Of a stretch of 64,000 bases of DNA, positions 52,046 to 58,962 are shown in pieces (the stretch's first letter is position 1; each line of letters opens with the position of its first letter). The notes below the pieces were generated by a model that saw only the letters and a list, made by a program, of their open reading frames with translations, was not told where the DNA came from and ran no database searches. Source of the DNA: Ravibacter sp037191015 (GTDB lineage Bacteria > Bacteroidota > Bacteroidia > Cytophagales > Spirosomataceae); assembly GCA_037191015.1 (NCBI GenBank), contig JBBCKD010000015.1, positions 124,001 through 188,000 on the forward strand. Direction: 5' to 3'. A program made the translations under genes and the position numbers.

Positions 52046-53191
52046 CTATTTTTGCAGGAGGGCGATGAACATGCTGTCGGCCCCGTTTTTTGTTCCGTCG
52101 ATCAGCTTCATGGCCGCGATTTCAAGACCGTGGCCCTTCGCAATCTCCCTCACGACAGCCTCATTTTCCTCTTTGAAAACAGAGCAGGTTATATAGGCCA
52201 GCATCCCGCCGGGTTTCAGGAAAGGCGCAACATTTGATGTGATCTTCAACTGCCTTTCACGCATAGCTTTTAAAGATTCTCTCCTGAAAAAATGGTATTG
52301 CTCGGGTGTGCGTGCCCATGTGCCGCTCCCTGAGCAGGGAACGTCGCAGATAACCAGGTCGAATGGCCTCGGGGGAATTGCCGTTTGAAGACCGGCAGGC
52401 TCTGAAACGTCGGCTACGGCTGTTTTCGGAACAGGAAGATGGTAGCGTCTGAATCTCCAGGTCAGGTTGCTCAGGATGCTTGTGCGTATATCGGTTGCGA
52501 GTATTCTGACGCCCCGTACCAGGTCGGTTATCATCAGCGATTTCCCCCCGGCTCCCGCGCAGGCGTCCCAAACCCTCATTTCAGGCTTTAGATCACAGCT
52601 TTCCAGGAGGAAATGTATACTCTGCTGTGATGCCAGATCCTGGACTACATAATCATTTGAGGGAAGAATGTTTTCAAGATTTGTACCGTTTGGCAGGGCG
52701 AGGCAGGTGTGGGAGGATAGCCCGCTGTCTTCCTCTGCACAGTGTGAATACGGTATTCCGGCTGCCTGTAATCGCGCTGCAACGCCCGGTTTCCGGGTTC
52801 TTATAAACATCCGGGGCTGTTCCAGGAAGCTGTCGTGCCAGTCTTTTAAAGCGATTCCACCGGAAAGCTCCGGCAGCTGCTCTTCCGGATCGCCCATTGT
52901 TGCGGTTTTCAAAGGAAGGCTGTCGTCATACCGTAGCAGCATCGTTTCCAGGAATGAATTACCGGGGCGGGAATATTGTATTGCGTTGAATATTACCTCG
53001 AAAGCATTGAGATCGCCGGGAAGCCTCCGGCAATAACGGTAGTACAGGTAAACAGCCTGGGAAATAGCCTTCCTGTCGCGTGAGCCCAGCTTTGGAAAGC
53101 TTCTGAAATAGTCTTTCAGGTATACCGAAAGCGGGACATCCCCTTTGTAGTCTGTAAGAATATCGCTGATATGCCGGACAAGGAAATTCAT
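52046..53191 (-). CDS. RsmB/NOL1/NOP2/Sun-family RNA cytosine-C5 methyltransferase
   Basis: A 381-residue S-adenosylmethionine-dependent methyltransferase of the Fmu family. The SAM site is VWDACAGAGGKSLMITDL, followed by ILATDIRTSI. Motif IV has the release Cys in LVICDVPCSGSGTWARTPE and motif VI the nucleophile Cys in LAYITCSVFKEENE. The N-terminal 120 residues are a NusB-like helical region with LGSRDRKAISQAVYLYYRY. Target is probably a ribosomal RNA cytosine (RsmB methylates C967 of 16S rRNA in E. coli), but the exact site is not certain. Convergent with the kinase-like gene. Confidence 0.88.
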   Translation of the reverse strand: MNFLVRHISDILTDYKGDVPLSVYLKDYFRSFPKLGSRDRKAISQAVYLYYRYCRRLPGDLNAFEVIFNAIQYSRPGNSFLETMLLRYDDSLPLKTATMGDPEEQLPELSGGIALKDWHDSFLEQPRMFIRTRKPGVAARLQAAGIPYSHCAEEDSGLSSHTCLALPNGTNLENILPSNDYVVQDLASQQSIHFLLESCDLKPEMRVWDACAGAGGKSLMITDLVRGVRILATDIRTSILSNLTWRFRRYHLPVPKTAVADVSEPAGLQTAIPPRPFDLVICDVPCSGSGTWARTPEQYHFFRRESLKAMRERQLKITSNVAPFLKPGGMLAYITCSVFKEENEAVVREIAKGHGLEIAAMKLIDGTKNGADSMFIALLQK

Positions 53192-53219
53192 TCGATGTTA
53201 AAAACAGGCGTAAGACGGC

Positions 53220-53591
53220 TCACCAGATAATATCTTTTCCGAAGGGTGCAAACGACAGCTTCATAAACTTGAAATGCTGTTTTGCAAAAGGCAGGCCGAT
53301 GATCGTGATAGCGAGCAGCACGCCGAAAAAGAGATGTGTAATTGCTATCCAGAAGCCCGAAAAGATGATCCAGACGATATTGAGCGGCAGTGACAGGCAG
53401 CCGGGGACTTCCCCGCTGTCCCTGATCTGGCGACCGAAGGGGAATAGCATCAATGCCGCCAGCTTAAAGCATTGCAGCCCGAACGGAATGCCTGCAATCG
53501 TAATACATAGGGCGAGGCCGGAGATTACGTATTCAAGGGCGGTGGCAAATCCTCCGAATATCAGCCATACTATGTTGCCGAGTAGTCTCAT
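53220..53591 (-). CDS. yccF: YccF domain inner-membrane protein
   Basis: A 123-residue membrane protein with two YccF domains, each of two helices: NIVWLIFGGFATALEYVISG and then LCITIAGIPFGLQCFKLAAL; NIVWIIFSGFWIAITHLFFG and LAITIIGLPFAKQHFKFMKL. Each repeat has the N-I-V-W-I-I-F-G/S-G-F start and a G-I/L-P-F turn. The middle PFGRQIRDSG and end FAPFGKDIIW complete the family pattern. Function unknown. Encoded 12 bp downstream of the NuoI-like gene, probably in one transcript. Confidence 0.88.
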   Translation of the reverse strand: MRLLGNIVWLIFGGFATALEYVISGLALCITIAGIPFGLQCFKLAALMLFPFGRQIRDSGEVPGCLSLPLNIVWIIFSGFWIAITHLFFGVLLAITIIGLPFAKQHFKFMKLSFAPFGKDIIW

Positions 53592-53603
53592 GCTGTGTGA
53601 ACG

Positions 53604-55373
53604 CTATTTCCTGGGTTTCATCGTAGGCCTGAATGTTGCTTTTGGCCTGGCAGCCGGTTGGGTAGATGCTGCAGGAGTATCGGCAGCAGGAGATGGGGCC
53701 TGCTCCGCGGGCGGCTGCTGCGGGGCGACCAAAGCAGCCGGCAGCTTTGCCCCAAAAGACGGACGCGCGGCCGATTTCAGGGGCTTGTATCCCGCGGGGC
53801 TGAACTTCGTGTTTGCCGGTGCAGCAGGAATATGATCCCCTTCTGCAGTATGCGGCGGTCTGAAAGCGGGTCTGCTGTCAGATTGAGGAATGCTGAAATC
53901 CGCAGCGGGCCGGAAAGCCGGATCGGAAGCTTCTGCCTTGTTTTCTGGTTTCGCGGATTCACCGGCTCTTTTGGGTTTTATGGTCGGCCTGAACGCAGGC
54001 TTCGCCGTATCAGTAGTTTCTCCGGTATCTGCTGCTTCCGTTGTCCTGGACTTCATAGTCGGCCTGAAAGCCGGTTTTTGAGCCTCAGTTTTATTCTCAG
54101 GTTCTGCCGCTACACCGCCTTTCGGCTTCATCGTTGGCCTAAAGGCAGGTTTTTGAGCCTCAGTTTTATTTTCAGGTTCAGCCGCTACGCTACCTTTCGG
54201 CTTCATCGTCGGCCTGAAAGCCGGTTTCTGGGCATCAGCTATCTTTTCTGTATCCGCAGCTTCCGTTGCCTTAGGCTTCATCGTTGGCCTGAAAGCCGGT
54301 TTTTGAGCCTCAGTTTTATTCTCAGGTTCTGCCGCTACACCGCCTTTCGGCTTCATCGTTGGCCTAAAGGCAGGTTTTTGAGTATCAGCCTTATTTTCAG
54401 GTTCTGCCGCTACACCGCCTTTCGGCTTCATCGTCGGTCTGAAAGCCGGTTTGGAAGTTGGTGCAGCGCCCGGCGATGATGTTGCGCCCGCAGGCTTTAT
54501 CGTAGGACGGAATCCCGCTGCAGAGGCCGCCTTTATTGCCGACTGTATGGGGTCAGGAGTGTCGGCAGCGCGTTTTAGCGGATGCTGTTTTCCGTAGGTA
54601 AAGTAAAATCTTTCGGGATTTCCGATAAGACCGGGGTTCCAGTTCCGTGGGTGAAACGGCATAGCAGATTTTGTCGGCTTTTCTTTTTCTTGATTAACAT
54701 CCCCTGTCGGGGCAGCGGTTGCTTTCGGCTTCATAACAGGCCGGAAAGCGGGTTTGGCTGCTGCGGCAGGCGTACCTGCGGCAGGCGCTTCCGCAGGAGC
54801 GGCAGCCCGGGCTTTACCCTGGGCTTTCTCCATCTGGAACTGCTCGAGCAGCTCTCTTTTTTCCTGTGCTTCTTCGGGCGTAAGGTTGCTATATGCGTAT
54901 ACCATTTCCCGTACATCGAACTCGCTGTAGTCGAATGTCTTGGTCATCGTAAGGCATTCCGTCGGACAAACCGTGGTACACAGCCCGCAATAGCAGCATT
55001 TCGCCATGTCGATATCGAACCTGGCGGCGTACAGCCTGATAACCGACCCGTCGGAGGCCCGGCCTACTTCTTCCGTAGCTTTGATCGGCTCTATATCTAT
55101 GCAATCTACCGGGCATACCTTGGCGCATTTGTCGCATACGATGCAGTCTTCAATCTCGTTGTGAAGCCGGTAGCGGCCGTTGTCCGGGATAGGAACGGTT
55201 TCCTGGGGGTACTGGACAGTTACCATACCTGTCCGTACCTCGAAAAAGTCATTCAGCTGTATGTTATTGGATTTACGGCGTCTGCGGGCTTCCCGGGCAT
55301 GGCGCAGCGTAAGCCCCATGCCGGTCAGTGTGGATTTAACTCCCTCAGCAATATTTTTAAAATAGCTGGCCAT
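53604..55373 (-). CDS. nuoI: NuoI-like 2x[4Fe-4S] protein with very long repetitive tail
   Basis: A 589-residue protein. Residues 1-165 fit NADH-quinone oxidoreductase subunit I: amphipathic YFKNIAEGVKSTLTGM, then two ferredoxin clusters, C77-x2-C80-x2-C83-x3-C87 and C126-x2-C129-x2-C132-x3-C136. The other 400 residues are an Ala/Pro/Lys-rich tail containing seven tandem 25-residue units starting KPAFRPTMKPK (308-483; DNA 53925-54452), flanked by more distant copies up to the last residues FRPTMKPRK. NuoI is normally 150-230 residues. No other nuo gene is near. Electron transfer by the head is likely; the tail is unexplained. The symbol is by the head domain. Confidence 0.85.
   Translation of the reverse strand: MASYFKNIAEGVKSTLTGMGLTLRHAREARRRRKSNNIQLNDFFEVRTGMVTVQYPQETVPIPDNGRYRLHNEIEDCIVCDKCAKVCPVDCIDIEPIKATEEVGRASDGSVIRLYAARFDIDMAKCCYCGLCTTVCPTECLTMTKTFDYSEFDVREMVYAYSNLTPEEAQEKRELLEQFQMEKAQGKARAAAPAEAPAAGTPAAAAKPAFRPVMKPKATAAPTGDVNQEKEKPTKSAMPFHPRNWNPGLIGNPERFYFTYGKQHPLKRAADTPDPIQSAIKAASAAGFRPTIKPAGATSSPGAAPTSKPAFRPTMKPKGGVAAEPENKADTQKPAFRPTMKPKGGVAAEPENKTEAQKPAFRPTMKPKATEAADTEKIADAQKPAFRPTMKPKGSVAAEPENKTEAQKPAFRPTMKPKGGVAAEPENKTEAQKPAFRPTMKSRTTEAADTGETTDTAKPAFRPTIKPKRAGESAKPENKAEASDPAFRPAADFSIPQSDSRPAFRPPHTAEGDHIPAAPANTKFSPAGYKPLKSAARPSFGAKLPAALVAPQQPPAEQAPSPAADTPAASTQPAARPKATFRPTMKPRK
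53925..54452 (-). repeat. Seven 75-bp coding tandem repeats
   Basis: Seven units of 75 bp (the last 78), each encoding KPAFRPTMKPK plus a variable part such as GGVAAEPENKTEAQ. DNA identity between units 2, 4 and 5 is very high, pointing to recent duplication or slippage; other units (ATEAADTEK) form a second subtype. Confidence 0.9.
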
Positions 55374-55425
55374 AACTTCAGCACTATCTAACTAAGAGGT
55401 GCAAAAATAGACGTTTTCAGTGACC

Positions 55426-56043
55426 TTACAGCGAATTTTTAATCGCAGCAAGCAGTTCTTTCTGAACGGAAAGCGTTTTGTCGGTATGATACCACCTTTG
55501 CAGCGCCTCCGTCAGCTCGGAGAATGGCCTGCCCGGTTCTGCCATGAACCCGGTGTAGAGCTCCTGGGCGCCCGACGGCCGGGGTCCCCAGGTAAAGAGC
55601 TCGTTCCCTTCTTCGTCCAGGGCGATCAGCTTGGGGATCGATTTTCCTCCGTTGGTCAGATACCGGCTCATTACCTCCGGGTTCTCGTCGCGCAGCATGA
55701 GCGTCAGCGATATATTGGCGTTGAGGGCGACAGCTTTGGCGATAACCGGAACGCATTGCGCGGCATCTCCGCACCAGGCCTCCGTCAGCACATACCACTT
55801 CCGGGGAGCTCCTATGGATTTAATGACCTCTTCCAGTCCCGGCTCTATGACGGTCGTCTTGTTGAGACGCTGCATTCTTGCCAGGTTAAGCCGGGTATAG
55901 GCGGCGTAATCCGCATTTTGCTTCGGACCGGTAGTTTTGCCTTCTTTTACCAGGCTTTCCATCAGGTCCATATATTCTGGATAGGAAAAAACAGACTTCA
56001 GCTTTTCGGGGGCAAAGAGAGATAGCTTATTTTCGGTACTCAC
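55426..56043 (-). CDS. Thioredoxin-like protein (WCGDAAQC type)
   Basis: A 205-residue cytoplasmic protein of the thioredoxin fold. Residues 60-160 contain RKWYVLTEAWCGDAAQCVPV, with the CxxC of thioredoxin replaced by C-x5-C, followed by NANISLTLMLRDENPEVM and the cis-Pro part GKSIPKLIALDEEGNELFTWGPR. A helical region lies before and after. This is a small family common in Bacteroidota and Firmicutes, with a proposed thiol-exchange role but without a firm substrate. Located between mgsA and the NuoI-like gene on the same strand. Confidence 0.85.
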   Translation of the reverse strand: MSTENKLSLFAPEKLKSVFSYPEYMDLMESLVKEGKTTGPKQNADYAAYTRLNLARMQRLNKTTVIEPGLEEVIKSIGAPRKWYVLTEAWCGDAAQCVPVIAKAVALNANISLTLMLRDENPEVMSRYLTNGGKSIPKLIALDEEGNELFTWGPRPSGAQELYTGFMAEPGRPFSELTEALQRWYHTDKTLSVQKELLAAIKNSL

Positions 56044-56105
56044 TGATACGCGGTTTTAAGAGTAAATTGAACATATTTATATAAACATCTCGCCGGTACA
56101 ATAGT

Positions 56106-56558
56106 TCATAATTTCCGCGAAAGGTATTCGGTAAAGTCCGACTGGCGCGACAGGTACTCTCCGGACATAAGGGGCGAGGTGAAAAGGAAATCTGCGGTGG
56201 CGCTGTCGCAGGCCAGGGGGATGTTCCAAACTACGCAAAGCCTCAGCAGGGCCTTTATATCCGGGTCGTGCGGCTGGGCGGAAAGCGGGTCCCAGAAGAA
56301 GATCATTACATCGATTTTCTTCTCCGCTATCATAGCGCCGAGCTGCTGATCGCCGCCCAACGGTCCGCTCAGCAGCTTTTTGATAGGCTGGCCCAGATGG
56401 CCCTCCAGCAGTTTGCCCGTAGTGCCGGTGGCATACAGGTGGTGCATTGACAGGGCATCTTTATTAATAACGGCCCATTCGAGCAGCTCATCCTTGCGGT
56501 TGTCGTGGGCAACGAGGGCGATATGTTTACTGGCCGGGATAGTCCTGAAAGTGGTCAT
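56106..56558 (-). CDS. mgsA: Methylglyoxal synthase
   Basis: A 150-residue enzyme making methylglyoxal and phosphate from dihydroxyacetone phosphate, a bypass that relieves sugar-phosphate excess. Catalytic D70 lies in SGPLGGDQQLGAMIAEKKID; HDNRKDELLEWA (H18) and LYATGTTGKLLE match the phosphate and substrate sites, and DVMIFFWDPLSAQPHDPDIK is the signature loop. Normal size, no signal peptide. It fits the abundance of sugar catabolism genes around it, but no co-regulation is visible. Confidence 0.96.
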   Translation of the reverse strand: MTTFRTIPASKHIALVAHDNRKDELLEWAVINKDALSMHHLYATGTTGKLLEGHLGQPIKKLLSGPLGGDQQLGAMIAEKKIDVMIFFWDPLSAQPHDPDIKALLRLCVVWNIPLACDSATADFLFTSPLMSGEYLSRQSDFTEYLSRKL

Positions 56559-56736
56559 GTGAAGATGGTGGCGTTTAAATCCTAACAGGTTTGAAAGTTA
56601 ACGGAAATTAGCGAAAAGACGGTTCAAAACAGATATTCGCAGGCGGGAAGGTAGGAGTGCAAACAGCAGATTTGGATAAGATGTGTGATTGCTTTTACTT
56701 GGAGGTAAGATTTTACAGCTTTATCAACTTAAACCA

Positions 56737-58860
56737 ATGAACATTTTCAGATCCAGTAATATTTTAGCAATGACCGGAATACTCGGAACAATCGGGGGCG
56801 TTCATGTCGGGGCCCAGAAAATCCATTACCCCTCTACTGCGAAGGTCGATCAGTATGACATTTACCACGGAGTGAAAGTGGAAGATCCTTACAGGTGGCT
56901 GGAGGACGACCGCTCCGAAGAGACGAAAGCGTGGGTCAAAAAGCAGAACGAAGTGACCTTTGCCTATCTTGAAAGCATCCCGTTTCGTGGGAAAATACTG
57001 GCAGATATGGAAAGGTACTTCAACTATCCGAAGTACTCTGCGCCGGAGAAAAGGGGGGATTATTACTACTATTCAAAAAACGACGGTCTTCAAAACCAGG
57101 CCGTTGTGTACCGTCAGAAAGGACTCAACGGAGAACCCGAGGTCGTGATCGATCCCAATAAGCTGTCTGCCGACGGGACTACCGTGCTGAAGGTATTCAG
57201 TCTTTCGAAAAACGGGCGCTATGCAGTGGTTAGTACTTCAAAAGGTGGTTCCGACTGGCAGGAATTCAGGGTAATGGACCTCTCAACGCTGGAAATGCTG
57301 CCGGATCGCCTCGATTGGGTGAAGGTGTCGGGAGTGGCATGGCAGGGCGACGGTTTTTATTACAGCAGGTACCCGGAGCCTGAAGGAAGCGCCCTGGCTG
57401 CAAAAAATGAAAATCACCAGGTTTTCTTTCATAAGATCGGCTCTTCCCAGTCTGCAGACGAACTGGTTTATGAGGACAGGGAGAATCCGCACCGGTTTCA
57501 CCTGGCTTCTACCACACGCGATGAAAGCTACCTGGTACTCTACATCAGCGACCGTGGAAAAGGAAAGGACGGCAATGCGCTTTATTACCGGGCGAAGGGC
57601 GCTTCGGCTTTTGAGCCTGTTGTAACCGACATCACCGATTTCAGCTATACTGTCGTGGATAACGTACCTGAAGGGTTTCTGCTGGAAACCAACGAAAACG
57701 CGCCCAGGGGTAAAGTAGAGCTGTTCAGATTCAGCGATAAAGCACGGCAGACAGTTCTCCCCGAGCAGGCCGATCCTCTCAAATCGGTTACTACCGGAGG
57801 AGGAAAGCTGTTTGCTACCTATACCAAAGATGTGACCTCGGGCGTGAATGTTTACAGCCTGTACGGTGTATTTGAAAGAAATGTGCCGTTGCCCGGTCTC
57901 GGAACGGTCGCCGGTTTTTCAGGTAAAAAGGAAGATGAGTCCGTGTTTTATACCTATACTTCTTTCAACTATCCTCCAACCATCTTCCGGTACGATGTGG
58001 CGCAGGGTACAAGCCGGGTTTTCAGAGCGCCTGAAGTAGCGTTTAACCCGGAGGATTATGAAACCCGGCAGGTATTTTTCAAGAGCAAGGACGGGACCGG
58101 TATCCCTATGTTCATTACCTTCAAAAAGGGACTGAAGCAGGAAGGCACCAACCCCACTGTGCTCTATGGATACGGCGGGTTCAATATTTCCCTTGACCCG
58201 TCCTTCAGCGCCACCCGTATCAGTTTCCTCGATCAGGGAGGTGTATATGCACAGGCCAACCTGAGAGGGGGCGGCGAATACGGGGAAGCCTGGCACGAGC
58301 AGGGTATGAAGCTAAAGAAGCAGAATGTATTCGACGATTTTATTGCGGCCGCCGAATACCTGATCCGGGAGAAATACACGTCGGCAGAAAGGCTGGCCCT
58401 GCAGGGAGGGTCGAACGGCGGGCTTCTCGTGGGTGCAGTCGCCAACCAGCGGCCGGATCTTTTCAGGGTAGGCCTTCCTGCAGTAGGGGTAATGGATATG
58501 CTTCGTTTTCACAAGTTTACGATCGGGTGGAACTGGATAGCCGACTACGGGAGCAGCGAAAATGAAGATGAATTCAAAGTATTGTACAGCTACTCGCCTT
58601 TGCACAATATAAAGGCCGGCGGGAAGTATCCGGCCATTTTGGTCACTACCGCCGACCATGACGACCGCGTCGTGCCGGCACACTCGTTCAAGTATGCGGC
58701 GGAGCTGCAGGCTAAGGCCGGGGCGACGTCGGAACACCCGCTGCTGATCCGGATCGATATCAATTCAGGCCATGGCGCAAGCAATACGCGTAAAGCGCTG
58801 GAGACGGCTGCCGATATGTATGCGTTCATGTTTAAGAATTTTGGTTTGACTTGGAAGTGA
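56737..58860 (+). CDS. Prolyl oligopeptidase (S9A family), exported
   Basis: A 707-residue serine peptidase cutting after proline in short peptides. ATG 56737 is chosen over an in-frame TTG at 56689; the N-terminus NILAMTGILGTIGGVHVGAQ looks like a signal peptide, so it acts in the periplasm. The N-terminal domain has DQYDIYHGVKVEDPYRWLED, then a seven-blade propeller (about 75-440), and the catalytic domain with S559 in LQGGSNGGLLVGA, an Asp in TADHDDRVVPAHSFKYAAEL and H679 in INSGHGAS. Length is normal. Single gene with hairpins after the stop. Confidence 0.94.
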   Translation: MNIFRSSNILAMTGILGTIGGVHVGAQKIHYPSTAKVDQYDIYHGVKVEDPYRWLEDDRSEETKAWVKKQNEVTFAYLESIPFRGKILADMERYFNYPKYSAPEKRGDYYYYSKNDGLQNQAVVYRQKGLNGEPEVVIDPNKLSADGTTVLKVFSLSKNGRYAVVSTSKGGSDWQEFRVMDLSTLEMLPDRLDWVKVSGVAWQGDGFYYSRYPEPEGSALAAKNENHQVFFHKIGSSQSADELVYEDRENPHRFHLASTTRDESYLVLYISDRGKGKDGNALYYRAKGASAFEPVVTDITDFSYTVVDNVPEGFLLETNENAPRGKVELFRFSDKARQTVLPEQADPLKSVTTGGGKLFATYTKDVTSGVNVYSLYGVFERNVPLPGLGTVAGFSGKKEDESVFYTYTSFNYPPTIFRYDVAQGTSRVFRAPEVAFNPEDYETRQVFFKSKDGTGIPMFITFKKGLKQEGTNPTVLYGYGGFNISLDPSFSATRISFLDQGGVYAQANLRGGGEYGEAWHEQGMKLKKQNVFDDFIAAAEYLIREKYTSAERLALQGGSNGGLLVGAVANQRPDLFRVGLPAVGVMDMLRFHKFTIGWNWIADYGSSENEDEFKVLYSYSPLHNIKAGGKYPAILVTTADHDDRVVPAHSFKYAAELQAKAGATSEHPLLIRIDINSGHGASNTRKALETAADMYAFMFKNFGLTWK

Positions 58861-58867
58861 TGATGTG

Positions 58868-58947
58868 TCCCGATAGCTATCGGGAGTGATGATGGATGCT
58901 CTTCGGGACTTGCAGTCCCGAAGCTTTATTCTGTCGCCTCCGGCGAC
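58868..58947. repeat. Cluster of three palindromic hairpins
   Basis: tcccgatag/ctatcggga (58868-58885), cttcgggact-tgc-agtcccgaag (58901-58923) followed by ctttattct, and gtcgcc-tcc-ggcgac (58933-58947). The second can act as terminator for the oligopeptidase gene. The set resembles dispersed palindromic intergenic elements. Confidence 0.65.
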
Positions 58948-58962
58948 TAACCGGCACCTTTT

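Noticed and set aside
53925..54452. Regular 75-bp repeats that could be taken for a CRISPR or satellite array
   Set aside because: The units are in frame with the NuoI-like gene, have no unique spacers between identical repeats, and encode a regular protein motif.
53658..54479. 273-codon open frame on the plus strand
   Set aside because: It is the antisense shadow of the NuoI-like tail; its Arg/Ser/Phe-rich repeats simply mirror the coding repeats.
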